Assembly: GCF_030247195.1 (NCBI RefSeq)
Contig: NC_080671.1
Coordinates: 64,811,089 to 64,875,088 of the forward strand
Length of the DNA: 64,000 nt
Source: Topomyia yanbarensis
Taxonomy: Eukaryota; Arthropoda; Insecta; Diptera; Culicidae
Direction: 5' to 3'
The notes below the pieces were generated by a model. That model made no database searches and was not told where the DNA came from. It was given only the letters and a program-made list of their open reading frames with translations. Position numbers and translations under genes: made by a program. Below are positions 43,866 to 53,718 of this stretch, piece by piece (within the stretch, counting starts at the first letter, position 1; each line of letters opens with the position of its first letter).

Positions 43866-45392
43866 TTGACCCAAATGCCAGTGCAAAGTTTGGGAGCGGT
43901 CGGTTGCTTCCCGGGTTTGCGCATTGCGTTCTAAGCATATATGGGATTTTATATGGGGAAATCAATTATTTTGCATTTACGTTATTAAATATCGCTATTT
44001 CACTCAATATGAAAAACCAGCATTATAAAACGATAATTCAAACCTTGGTTAACAACTTTGTCGACGACGGTAACTAGCTACGAGTTTTCAAAAAATAGTT
44101 ATAACGATTTTAAAACTTATGGTTTAATCCAAATGCAGAAATTCATTATTTCTTCCAACACTGTTAGTACACTTCGACACCGATACTTTAAACTTAAATA
44201 AATGAAAATATATTCTTCACAGAGACTTGGTACCTTTGAATGAAATGCTCAGAATGAATTGCTGAATAACATAGACGTAGTAAGAAAAATGGAAACAAGG
44301 GGGGTGTAGTTAACGTACTTCTCAGTTCCCTGTTTAGATAGTTTAGTATAACATAAGGAGCATATCTTCAATGCAGGTTCATACCGCCGAATTAAAAATT
44401 CATCTTACGTGTTTTAGTGCTACTATTTAAGGGCTCTACTGTTATTTCATTTAAAATGGTACAGCGGTTTATAAGTTTTACATATTTTAAAACCCTATTT
44501 CTTAGCCGTTCAGCGTCAAAATATTAAAAAATGCATATCCTTAGATTCCTTGAAGTCTCGGAACTGTTTCTATTGGCGTTTTCGTTTGAGAATCTAGGAA
44601 CGAAACCAGGATAGTTATTTCAAACAAGCGTTTTTTGATGAAATTGAATTAGGTTCACGCAAAACAGAGGTGATGTTGGCGAACCAGAAATATACTTCAG
44701 GTTAGAACCCAACGCGACCAAACTCCAGGCCTGAGTTAGTTTTTGCCCCAAGCAAAAACAATACATAAATTTGTAGGTGTAAATTCTAAATATTGTAAAT
44801 TGTTATTTCCCACAACAAAGATTGTAGTATGATTTATATTTTGGTCTATCAAAATATTAGGAAAGTTCAGTCGTTGACATTTTCAAGGACGTAATGATTC
44901 TTTGTCTTACACAAAACAATCTAAAAAGGGACTGGGGAGTACACATACCCCCCCCCCCCCTCTTCTTTTCATTTTCTGACTACGTCTATGATATTCAGAA
45001 ATTCATTCTGAACATTTCATTCAAAGGTATCAAGTCTCTGCGATGAATATATTCTCATTTATTTAAGTTTTTAATGTCGATGTCGGTGGTGGCAGTGTTG
45101 GAAAAAGTAATCAATTTCTGCATTTGGATTTTACCATAAGTTTTAAAATCGTTATAACTATTTTTTGAAAACTCGTCGCTAGTTACCGTCTTCGACAAAG
45201 TTGTTAGCCAATGTTTGAACTATAGTTTTATACAGCTGGTTTTTTATATTGAGTGAAATAGCGATCTTTATTAACGTAAAGGCAAAATAATTAATTTCCT
45301 CATATAAAATCCCATACAAACTTTGAACGCAATGCGCAAACCCGGGAAGCAACCAATCGCTATCAAATTTTGCACAGGAATTTGGGACCACA
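43866..45392. mobile_element. Foldback-type element inserted in RNase H
   Basis: The left arm (43866-44305) and the right arm (44940-45392) are inverted copies, sharing for example GGTTGCTTCCCGGGTTTGCG at one end and blocks around TCAATATAAA/GAAATAGCGAT, CTACGTCTATG and GAACATTTCATTCAAAGGTA further in. The central 44310-44935 is unpaired. A C14 run lies at about 44950-44963, in the right arm. No transposase frame is seen. A small palindrome GTCAGTCTGAATGGACTGAC sits just outside the left end at 43846-43865. Confidence 0.8.
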
Positions 45393-45479
45393 AAAGGAAC
45401 TCAAAAAGTGCTGTGCCAGCCAGTTTGAATCATTTTGAAGTTTTCTCATACAATCGCGAGCCACTCTACTGGGCAGGTG

Positions 45480-46095
45480 TAGCGATTGACTTCGAGGGTA
45501 CTGAGCCTGCCCTACCAATTTCGACAAGTTGGATAAGAGAAAAAATATGGTCCTGGGCTTTGCCCGAGCATCGCAATTATTGGAGAAATCTACGAACAAG
45601 TCGCCCAACAAAAGCGTTTCGTGGCAAGTGATTTTGAAAAATCTCCTACATTTTTCGAAACTCCACTGCGACATGCTGATTAGGGCTTTAACCGGCCACT
45701 GCAAAATCAATTATCACATGGCAACCATTCAGCGCGCCGAGACTTTATCTTTGTGAATCCGACTACGGAACCTCATGTCATCTAATATGCAACTTCCCAG
45801 TAGTAACGCAATTGCGATTTCGAACTTTTCGTGTGTCTTTACATAGACGACACCGTGTATGGATGACTGAAACTAAAAGACATGCTAAAGTTTCTTATTC
45901 AATGTGGTAAAGAGCGTACGCTTAGTTACTCGCAGGCGGTTTGAACTACTTGTGAGTTTGTTTAACTTACTTGGTGTTAGCTTTTCCGAGTTTTTTTTAT
46001 TGTTAACTAATTAATTTCGACTACTTTCCCGAAAAAGTTCGGTAAAGTCGGCTGTATCCTTCTGGGCAATTTTGTTTTCTTACGAGACGACACAA
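45480..46095 (+). pseudogene. Non-LTR ORF2 C-terminus and 3' UTR
   Basis: This continues the split RNase H element: EGTEPALPISTSWIREKIWS and HRNYWRNLRTSRPTKAF (45490-45620), then in the next frame a LIRALTGHCKINYHMATIQR stretch (near 45672-45735) followed by C-rich wording near 45745-45810 (CESDYGTSCHL-like, with CNFPV). This is the characteristic C-terminal zinc-knuckle tail of the family, usually LTGHC-LNYHMATIQRA-C--C. Stops and shifts are present. The stretch to about 46095 is non-coding, AT-rich, and fits the 3' UTR. Confidence 0.75.
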
Positions 46096-46189
46096 TATCG
46101 GGGTAAGATATTACCTACGGATATGTAATTTAACAACATTTCGAGCGTTATCTCTCATTTCTATACACATATTATGCTGATCAAAGTTA

Positions 46190-46430
46190 CCCCGAAACAA
46201 ACTTATTTTGATTGTGGTAGACGCTTTTCGTGCAGTGCTAGAAGCTACCCAATTTTTATGTTCCACCTAATGCCTAATAGAATTGTCCTAGAATATTTGG
46301 AGTAGTTCAATTCTATGGAAAAGGTGGTCGAAGACAGTCTAAATTGATTAGATTTATCAGTTTTCAAAAATATTTCAAGACAAAGATATACCAAAATATA
46401 ATTTTCAACAAAAAATAAAACTATCTAAAC
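46190..46430. repeat. Dispersed repeat shared with 20450-20690
   Basis: Same orientation and block order as the partner, including TGTCCTAGAATATT and GAAGACAGTCTAAATTGATT. Confidence 0.6.
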
Positions 46431-46485
46431 TATATTTATAACTTTTTTCCTTTTTTTATTTCGACTATGTTAGTCACACTTTTTT

Positions 46486-47071
46486 TTACATTTTAACGAC
46501 ATTCAATTAGCTAGAGATTACTGGGTAGGGAACGTTATGAAAATTAGAACCATAGTACCCAAGTGAGAGCAAAGATGTGAAGTAAACAGATCGAAAAACT
46601 AGAAGTGGCAGGGTCATTAAAACAGGCTTAATATCGTACGGGCTTTATCTTTGTCTTCTGCTAATGAGGGTCGAGCTTAGGCAGTATAACTACCAATCAC
46701 CCGAGTTCACTAGCATGTGTCCTGGTATCGATAGACGTGTCTATCTTTACCGTGACCGGTTTTCAGTGGTGATCTTGCGTGGCTTAATTTTTGTTGGTTG
46801 TCACGGTAAAGATAGACACGTCTATCGATACCAGGACACATGCTAGTGAACTCGGGTGATTCGTAGTTATACTGCCTAAGCTCAACCCTCATTAGCAGAA
46901 GACAAAGATTAAGCCCATACGATATTAAGCCTGTTCTAATGACCCTGCCATTTCTAGTTTTCCGATCTGTTTACTTCACATCCTTGCTCTCACTTGAGTA
47001 CTATGGCTCTAATTTTCATAACTTTCCCTACCCAGTAATCTCTGGCTAATTGAATGTCGTTAAAATGTAAA
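46486..47071. repeat. Near-perfect 586-bp palindrome
   Basis: Arms 46486-46756 and 46800-47071 are reverse complements with only scattered mismatches, around a 43-base loop. The outer end is TTTACATTTTAACGACATTC. Two 60-codon frames on opposite strands (46664-46846 plus, 46892-46710 minus) share their first 30 residues only because of the palindrome; they are not evidence of a protein. Confidence 0.9.
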
Positions 47072-47281
47072 AAATATATTTTAACTGTTAGTGCCCAAGT
47101 AAAAGGTAATATTCCTAGTTATTAGCCTTATTGTTTATTGGGATCAAATCTGACCTAAATCACAAGGTATAGATATTAAGAAAATCTGTTGTTTATAAAC
47201 AACATGGGCATGAATGTGTTAATTTATCACAATTTCGTCACCGTTTGCTGTTACATTAGGTTAAATATATACAGTTTAGTT

Positions 47282-47350
47282 CAGTGATTCTCAACCTGGG
47301 GTCCCTAGGGGGTTGTGAAGTCGTGGGGGTCGAATGAAAGTTGCTTCTCG
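47282..47350. mobile_element. hAT-type element end
   Basis: CAGTGATTCTCAACCTGGGG followed by TCCCTAGGGGG is the classic terminal sequence of many hAT-superfamily non-autonomous elements. I could not find the other end, so it is a truncated copy of unknown length. Confidence 0.6.
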
Positions 47351-48170
47351 GTTTACTCAGAACTCAGAAAAATATCATAATAGCTGGTCAAGCAGATTTA
47401 GAATTATGATGTACACAGCAGTAATTCGAGATGTTCCCGGCGATTCACTGTCACTCGTACAACTTTCAATATTTTACAATGAAAATTTAATGATGCATTA
47501 ATATACGGAAATTGATTGAACAAACATTAACTGGTTAGCAAAGCTGTATTATTGTGCAACATGAGGCCAAACTATCCTGCCATTCACCTCTGATGCAGAA
47601 CTTCTATCCCTTACCTCCCCGCGGTGCCAACCGGGGTATGAGCCACCATGTGCCGATTTTGCTTGAACCCGGGGCGAGGTCTGGTTGTGGCCCAGACCGC
47701 GGCCAGTTCATACATTTTAACAGCGATAGGGGTTGAAGCTTGGCTCAGTTACGCTTTGGGAGGAAGCGACATTTATGAAGATCTGTGACTCGTATGCTGA
47801 CAGGGGAGGGGGACGAACAACGCGCTCGTTAAACTGTTAGTTAATGCTTATTTCACGGCGCTCAAAACTATTTCATATTCGTTTCATAAATAAATTCGGG
47901 TTTGCTGTTGTAGCTCCGGTTCTTTTGCCACTTTGCTTCTTTTTTCCTTTTGCTAGTTTTCCTTCCGTCGAAAATATTTGTAAAAAAATCCAATTGAGTA
48001 AGTCTTAGCCCGACGGCGGGCTGTCCGGAGTTCAAGTTACACGAATACAATTTCCGAAAAACTATCGCGAACGACTTTCGTGCGTATAGGGCATCTCAAA
48101 ACAAATTTTTATTTTATTTCTCCCCCTTTTTCAAGTTGCGACAATTGTCAAAATAAACTCAGAGGTCAAA
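47351..48170. other. No recognisable gene; GC-rich patch at 47575-47740
   Basis: A GC-rich block (47610-47730) with GGGGTATGAGCC and CCGCGGCCAG motifs may be the interior of the hAT-like element. No frame is convincing. Confidence 0.35.
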
Positions 48171-48174
48171 TTTC

Positions 48175-48665
48175 TCATCATTTGGACAATTTTAGACCCC
48201 CGTTCACTTCGCTTGATGATTTGGAAATTGGTACTATGAGATATTATGGAAGAAAAATATATTAAAAACTTTTGACGTAGTACTCAGAAAATTACAATTC
48301 ATAGGCCTTTTTAAAGGAAATAAATCGACGATCAGTTCAACACGTTCAACAAGATACATTTTATGAAAATTGATTGAAGAATAATAGAGATATATGCACG
48401 AGAAAATGATGAAGTATAATATAAATGACGACAAGCTCTATAAACCGAACTTCTCGGATTCGGACAAAGGTCGCAAAAGTTCCGTTCGATTTCTGAGATC
48501 TTTTCGCATTAGAAAAAACTGCAAAAGATGTATGATTTGCATCACGAAGCAGAAAAATTATTTAAAATAAGGGATTTCGGAGTAAAAATGACCCAGTACT
48601 CCACTTTCTTTCTTTTTCGAGAAACAAAAATATCTCCAATCAAATAATATGGTAATGTTCTTTAA
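48175..48665. repeat. Multi-level palindrome family, copy 2 (left part)
   Basis: It begins CATCATTTGGACAATTTTAG and matches the first about 150 bp of copy 1's left arm. It then jumps (near 48325) to sequence equal to 37785-38090 of copy 1, so the centre has been deleted. It is interrupted at TTAA 48662-48665 by a piggyBac remnant. Confidence 0.8.
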
Positions 48666-49286
48666 CCCTCAAAAAGGCAACCGGGTCCCAGAGGCCCGGC
48701 ACGTTACAATTTTTTAGTTACAAAAAAATGTGTATGCAGTATAAGCTTGGGCATGGAAATTTTGATAAGTAGCTTTAAAATCTATAACAAAAATAAAGAA
48801 TTGTGAAATTTTCATCGATGGAGTGATGCGCAGCTATGTTTGAATTTTTTACATGCACAAAAAGGCAAGCCGGGCCTGGCAGGCCCGGTGTGTATGTAAC
48901 ATTTACTAGGAATACCACGGGTTTTATACATTAATATGGATCTGAAAAAAACATTTTGATGAGTTCATCTTCATATTAGCAGGAATTTTTTTCATGTTTT
49001 GATTGATTTTATCTTTTTACCTTTTCTTATAAGAAAAAAAACTTGAAAGTTTGAGCGAATTCTATACATTTCTTTTATAAGAAATGTAAAAATAGCATAC
49101 GATAATGACGTGTGTCATATTTTTTGGGTAAATACTTTTATGTCATCCTTTGTGGTCTACTTGACAATTATTTGGGTACAACATAACCTAACTCTGTCGG
49201 TATTTTCTATTTTTGTTGTCTATTCTTTGTGTTATAGTTGTCGTAATTATTCAAATTGTAGGATCTAAAAGCAACAAAAAATTGAA

Positions 49287-49580
49287 ATGACTATAAAACG
49301 ATATGCCCATGTATTCAATCGTCTCAAAGAATCTGAAATAATGGAAGAAATTCGAGCAAATTCAACAGTAGACGATGCCGAAGCTGATATGCTAAGCGAG
49401 GAAGAAGAATGATATTGCTTCCGACAATGAATCTGATGCAGACTGGGAAGAAGAATCTAAATATGTACTCCGGTTATGCATCAGAAGAAATTAATAGCAA
49501 CCCAGAAACATTTATTGGTCGTGTTCAAACGAAATGGAGCTCAGAACCAATCGACAGTCGACGTGATCATCCGAGTACTC
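49287..49580 (+). pseudogene. piggyBac transposase, N-terminal fragment
   Basis: The ATG at 49287 starts MTIKRYAHVFNRLKES, then an acidic stretch ending LSEEEE before a stop at 49410-49412. One base shift restores DIASDNESDADWEEESKYV. Further on, FIGRVQTKWSSEP (near 49508) matches the Y-G--G--W---P block that precedes the catalytic domain in piggyBac transposases. Acidic, disordered N-termini of this kind are usual in the family. The reading ends near 49580 where a dispersed repeat starts. The three catalytic aspartates and the C-terminal zinc finger are missing, so no excision or integration activity can come from it. Confidence 0.7.
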
Positions 49581-49599
49581 ACCTTTTGGAAAAAATTGA

Positions 49600-49790
49600 C
49601 CTTTTTACATCCATCGCCTTATACGCTGAAATCGGGATTTGCGGCGTGTTCGTACTCATCATCCTGTAACTCCGGAACCGGAAGTCGGATCAATTAGAAA
49701 TTCAACAGCAACCAATGGGAATGCTGTACGTTTCATTTGAAACCAAGTTTGTAAAAATCGGTAAAGAATTCGCTGAGAAATAGGTATGAC
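49600..49790 (+). repeat. Dispersed repeat, CGACGAACTGAGTCGA family, partial
   Basis: CATCCTGTAACTCCGGAACC, GGAAGTCGGATCAATTAGAA and a CAACCAATGGGAATG block match 49985-50065. It lies inside the piggyBac remnant and stops before the CTATCTCGACG end. Confidence 0.7.
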
Positions 49791-49959
49791 ATTATCTTAG
49801 GAATTTGGTAAGTTCCCCCGGGGCATCAAGAACCGCTATAGCCGGCCAATGTGGTCGAAATGCCTTCGGTGGGTCATTAATGATCTAGACATGCAAAGCC
49901 AAGTAATGTTGCACATATTTTATTATATATAGCATCATTTGGACATCATGGTGGTATCA

Positions 49960-50295
49960 GTTTCTATGGGAATTTGCTGTGTGATTCTACTCTTCAACAC
50001 GTAACTCCTGAACCGAAAGTCGGATCAATAAAAAAAATCAATAGCGACCGATGGAAAGGCTGCACCTTTCATTTGAGACTAAATTTGTACAATTCGGTCC
50101 AGCCACCCCAGAGAAAAATCGGTGAGATTGTTTGCCACATACATACATCCATATATACATACATACACACACACATACAGACCTTTTACTATCTCGACGA
50201 ACTGAGTCGAATGGTATAAGAGATTTGGCCCTGCGGATCTCGGTTAAAAAGTCGAAATTTCGACCGATTGCATAACCTTTCTATATGAGAACTGT
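49960..50295 (+). repeat. Dispersed repeat, CGACGAACTGAGTCGA family, fuller copy
   Basis: Contains CTCTTCAACACGTAACTCC, AAGTCGGATCAATAAAAA, an ACATACA / CACACA microsatellite (50138-50178), CTATCTCGACGAACTGAGTC and GCATAACCTTTCTATATGAG. It is the second copy inside the piggyBac remnant, in direct orientation to the first. Confidence 0.75.
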
Positions 50296-50376
50296 AAAAA
50301 GGAGCTTGAATTTAGACGGGCCTGAGAGGCCCGGCTTGCCCTTTAATGTTAGGATTTTAGCTTGCCTTCACAAGGG

Positions 50377-50500
50377 TTAAAAGAGGTATGAATTGTAATT
50401 TTCCGAGTGCCACTTTATGGTATTAAGTTATGGTATTTAATATATTATTCCTCCATATTTTCCCGGGGGCGGGGGACTAAAATTGTCCGTAGACGTAGTC
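50377..50500. repeat. Multi-level palindrome family, copy 2 (right part)
   Basis: This resumes copy 2 after the piggyBac element in register with copy 1 at 38091-38225 (AAGAGGTATGAATTGTAATT, then the terminal GGACTAAAATTGTCC). Confidence 0.75.
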
Positions 50501-52330
50501 TCGGTCTCTATCAACAGCGAGTGTCGAACTAACATTCCTTACCTTCCTCGGTAGAACAGCATTAGTCGTGGCCGTCGTCATTATTGACTATTTTTAAGAA
50601 AGTTTTGAGTCAGTGAAACATGCGCAGTGTGAATGATTACTCCTCTCAAGCATCATTTTTTTGGTTCATTGTGCATTTTCAATCATTAGGCCAATCACGA
50701 AGTGCAACTACGGGCAGTCTACCTACGCTAAGCTAGCTAGCTGAGCTAAATTGATTTAACAAATTGTAAATTGTTCTGTGCTAATGGTTATAGGAAGAGG
50801 TATAGATTTCAGCGTGAAAAAAAACACTTTTTTCGTGATTTTTTAGAACTTTGCGTGAAACAAAAGTTTTGAACAAAACATTTGTACATTATAGTGTATC
50901 ATTTCATTTTTCTATGCAAAAATATCGACAAACGACTCGGCGATGAAGCTTTTTGTAGAACGTCTCTGGAAAGACATGACGGGCGGAGTTACCTGCCATT
51001 CAAAAACTACTTAACCTACTTCTTTCAAACTTAGAATGTGTATGTAAAAAATTCTCAACCCCTATATTGAGTTTTCGAGATAAATTTTCAATTAAGGGGT
51101 TTTTTATCCATTTTTAAAAAAAAATCTATTTTTCACGAAAAATTCCGCCTTCTTATAATTAAAGATCCTCTTAATCGATAAAATTATCTCAAAAACTCAA
51201 CATAGAAGTTTGGTATTTTTGAAGTAGAATACTTCTAACATTTCAATATGGGGGCCCGTTTCAAAATATCGGCTGTGGCAGTCGCGTCACATTTTGAACG
51301 TTAATAACTTCCATCATACTTAATAGAATGATTTAAGGTTTAAGGCAATTTTATCGAAAATATGTTCCGCAATGTAGTATTAACATTTGGAGTATGTATA
51401 ACATGCATTAATACCGAAAGTACTGTGTTTTAAAAAAAATCCTTCAAAAACTGCCGAAAATGGTGAAAATTTTCAGCTCATCTCGGCCAGCGCCGTCAAT
51501 ATGGTGCACCAACCGAACACTTAAATGATGAAAAGTTTTAAATATAGATGCTGCAGATTTGTTTCTATCAACATTCGTATTTGGTTGCTTGGTGCGAATG
51601 GATGGCTGTACAATACCGAGAAATATTTGTGAGCTGTACACGACAGGTGGATGAATCAGTTTGTGTTGAAACGTGCTACTAGCAGAAGCCATCATTTTCG
51701 TTTCTGATAGATGTAAGATAGCATGCACAAACGAAAAAAAACCGATTTCAAATTATCTGACTGAAGCTCGTTGGAACGAGCTTACCGCTAATTTCATGAA
51801 CCAAGCCGCAAATCTGGTCAGAAAGAATTGTCATTTCAGTCTGTTTCAGCAAGTCCACTTGTCAGATGCCATTATCGGGAGAGGTTATTATTAGGATTCA
51901 TCTCCGTGGATTAATTTGTGCAACTCCGTATTAGAAAGTAGGAACAATTGGAAGAAAAATCTTCCACCCGGAGAATATTTTCTTCGGCAAACAAATTAGC
52001 CCTTATCAGCGCTATCATTCCATTAGAAATTAAATTAAATTTGAAAATCTTTTCTTTCGCCAACCGCGCAAATAATTGACGTTGGAAAACAAATCGGTAA
52101 CTTCAATTGCCAAACACTTCGAAACGATCGAATTAATTTCCCGTCAATGTCACTTTTCTGATTCAAACTTTTATAGGTATTTTCTTGCTTTCGTCAAATT
52201 GGTCAGTTCATTTGTTTTATCGCACATTTTTTCGGATGTTATTATAGAAAATAACTATCCCGATAAGATGGAAGTTATTTTCCAAAGCAGGAAAGGGAAA
52301 TTTCATTTGTAATTCTTCTGAGAACGATTT
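50501..52330. other. No recognisable gene
   Basis: AT-rich DNA with short frames. 51040-51300 shows weak symmetry (AAATTTTCAATTAAGGGG, AACTCAACATAGAAG), suggesting an old MITE. The frames at 51673-51894 and 52076-52312 lie upstream of the histone pseudogenes but do not resemble histones. Confidence 0.4.
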
Positions 52331-52333
52331 TGT

Positions 52334-52349
52334 GGTCCTAATAAGGACC
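52334..52349 (-). terminator. Histone mRNA 3' stem-loop
   Basis: Minus strand GGTCCT-TATT-AGGACC: a perfect 6-bp stem with a 4-base loop that obeys the metazoan histone consensus. It lies about 12 bases after the stop of the H4 pseudogene. In functional genes it binds SLBP and replaces the poly(A) tail. Confidence 0.85.
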
Positions 52350-52360
52350 GTTTGTTGTGA

Positions 52361-52512
52361 TTATATCGCCGATCCCTTGCAAAATCAATGCGTCTAGTGA
52401 TGGAGGCAATTTTGAGAGCGCCTTTGTTTGCTGCTGCTAACGGGGAGTATTCCTTCCAGGAACTAACGAAGCGGGTCGCCGGCGACAAGCGAACTGATTT
52501 CAACGATGATCA
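52361..52512 (-). pseudogene. Histone H4 pseudogene, C-terminal part
   Basis: Minus-strand sequence near 52512-52478 reads VEISSLVAGDP, aligning with VKRISGLIYEETR of H4. The next block at nucleotide level, CCGCTTCGTTAGTTCCTGGA, aligns with the codons for RGVLKVFLE, and following bases fit NVIRDA. The end GGATCGGCGATATAA (52375-52361) fits the GFGG-stop codons. Frames are shifted and the N-terminal half of H4 is missing. The histone stem-loop follows immediately, which supports a replication-dependent histone origin. The protein-level match is weak, so the H4 call rests on nucleotide alignment by eye and on the stem-loop. Confidence 0.6.
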
Positions 52513-52663
52513 ATAATTCAAATTGTGATAATAATTAGCGGATTTTTCTCATCGGCAAACAGATTATGCACTTTTCAGTTCCAATCAAAAAAACGAGCAT
52601 GTAAAGTCTGACAACCGAAGTGATATGGAGTTTCAATTAAAAATTCTTGCAATATAATTTATT

Positions 52664-52679
52664 GGTCCTGAAAAGGACC
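52664..52679 (-). terminator. Histone mRNA 3' stem-loop
   Basis: Minus strand GGTCCT-TTTC-AGGACC, preceded by AAACAAACCAAT as in insect histone genes. Perfect stem; it follows the H3 pseudogene copy 2. Confidence 0.9.
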
Positions 52680-52858
52680 ATTGGTTTGTTTTATCGTGGG
52701 AGGAAAATACCGTTCACTTCCGATAGCGGCGCATTTCTCACAGGGTGACAGTTCCTGTTCCGTAGCATTTGGCTTCTCAACGTCACCAGCGGTTGAGGTA
52801 CTTTCGCGGATGGTTTTCGTTGCTGTCTGCTTGCGGACGGTCTCTTTGGTACGGTCTA

Positions 52859-53241
52859 CCCGAGCAAATACTCATGGGTTCAAACACCACACAGCCCCTT
52901 GAAAAGACCATGAACATGGTCCGTGCCCACTTTCACAACCATTAAAACACCATAAAATGGTCTCAATAACCCTTATATATACCAACGTATGGTTTTTCTA
53001 TGGGATCTACCGGACCATGACGATAGTGTTTTTGTGGGCTGAACCCATTTCAAACACCCATGCCTAAGCTGACCAATTCTGACAAAAAAATCCGTACACC
53101 ATACCGCAATGAAGCAAAATTGTTCATCACGCTCAGGCAAACGGTTTTCATAGTGTACGGATTTTTTCGTCAGAGTTGGTCAGCTTACCCATGCCCAACC
53201 CCATGAGTATGAGGGTATTATGGACTTTACGTTTGCTCGGG
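52859..53241. mobile_element. TA-flanked MITE inserted in the H3 pseudogene
   Basis: Ends CCCGAGCAAA (52859) and TTTGCTCGGG (53241) are inverted repeats flanked by TA (52857-52858, 53242-53243). Removing it rejoins the H3 reading. The interior has ACCATG/CATGGT-rich wording and carries another MITE at 53067-53185. Non-coding. Confidence 0.8.
53067..53185. mobile_element. 119-bp AGCTGACCAA MITE (nested)
   Basis: Ends AGCTGACCAA (53067) and TTGGTCAGCT (53185), each flanked by TA (53065-53066, 53186-53187), are part of inverted repeats of about 32 bp reaching AAAAAAATCCGTACAC. Related pieces occur at 28578 and 33490. Confidence 0.85.
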
Positions 53242-53250
53242 TATGGCACG

Positions 53251-53400
53251 GAAATTACTGCTATTCTGGTGTACAACGAATGATGAGAAATCCGACCGAC
53301 CAATATTTACGCGCGAATATGCACTACTATCACTCTCTTGCTCGCTCATTTTCATTTATTTCTGTTACTAACACTAGCATAACCTAAACGAATACGCGTC
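53251..53400 (-). promoter_or_regulatory. Possible relict histone H3 promoter
   Basis: Upstream of the H3 copy 2 start, in minus sense, lie CGTAAATATTGG (weak TATA-like, near 53310) and a GAGCGAGCAAGAGAGTGATA block (53333-53352), then GTAGTGCATATTCG. The GAGCGAG-AGAGTGATAGTAG block recurs inside H3 copy 1 at 42246-42272. The promoter role is inference. Confidence 0.3.
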
Positions 53401-53599
53401 TTTTCCCCACCATCCATTTAGTGAACAGTGTTGCCAAACGCATTTTCAGCGTTCTATTAATAAAATTTCAACAATATTTTCAAAGAATGTTGCAGATTTG
53501 AAAAGAAGAAAACTAGTTGACGATGGAAAACAATTCCCAATTTTAATATTTTAATTTTAATTTCTTAACCATAATTATTATAACGCATCATTTGAAAAT

Positions 53600-53718
53600 T
53601 TTCACCCATGGACAACAGTTCAATTCGGAAATAGAGAGCAGAAATCAGCAGCATCCAACGAGAATCGAATCCAGCGCATCATTCGCCAAAGCGAACATGA
53701 ACGGTCCTTTTCAGGACC
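53600..53718 (+). pseudogene. Histone H3 C-terminal remnant with stem-loop
   Basis: The plus strand near 53655-53697 reads, in one frame, NRIQRIIRQSEH then stop-like sequence. The nucleotides ATCCAGC, GCAT, TTCG and AGCGAACATGA align with the H3 codons for IQ, RRIR and ERA-stop. A perfect histone stem-loop GGTCCT-TTTC-AGGACC follows at 53703-53718. It lies on the opposite strand to the H4 and H3 copies at 52.4-53.2 kb. The 89-codon frame from 53592 crosses it in another phase and is not a gene. The stem-loop is certain; the H3 identity is probable. Confidence 0.5.

Larger units (their letters stand above)
48666..50376 (+). mobile_element. piggyBac-superfamily element remnant, TTAA-flanked
   Basis: The left end CCCTCAAAAAGGCAACCGGG and the right end (reverse complement CCCTTGTGAAGGCAAGC) form short inverted repeats, and both abut TTAA (48662-48665, 50377-50380), the invariant piggyBac target. 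Subterminal copies of the palindromic block GCCGGGCCTGGCAGGCCCGG lie at 48870-48889, with related blocks at 48681-48700 and 50318-50337. The homologous palindrome copy 1 at about 38091 has a single TTAA at the same point, giving the empty site. The interior holds the 5' part of a transposase gene and two dispersed repeats in place of the catalytic region. Confidence 0.85.
52700..53250 (-). pseudogene. Histone H3 pseudogene (copy 2), split by a MITE
   Basis: On the minus strand, starting at 53247 and resuming at 52858 after a MITE, the sequence reads RTKETVRK, then KQTATKTIRESTSTAGDVEK, matching MARTKQTARK and [20 protein letters not shown] of H3, with the STGGKAP segment deleted. The start codon position holds ATA. 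The C-terminus is visible near 52731-52707 as RRYRK and ER, matching RRIRGERA, with a premature stop. About 80 codons of the histone fold are missing between them. It is followed by a perfect histone stem-loop. The MITE insertion used the TA within the degenerate start codon. Non-functional. Confidence 0.75.

Noticed and set aside
46664..46892. Two frames on opposite strands encoding the same N-terminal peptide
   Set aside because: They are produced by the 586-bp palindrome, not by a duplicated gene.
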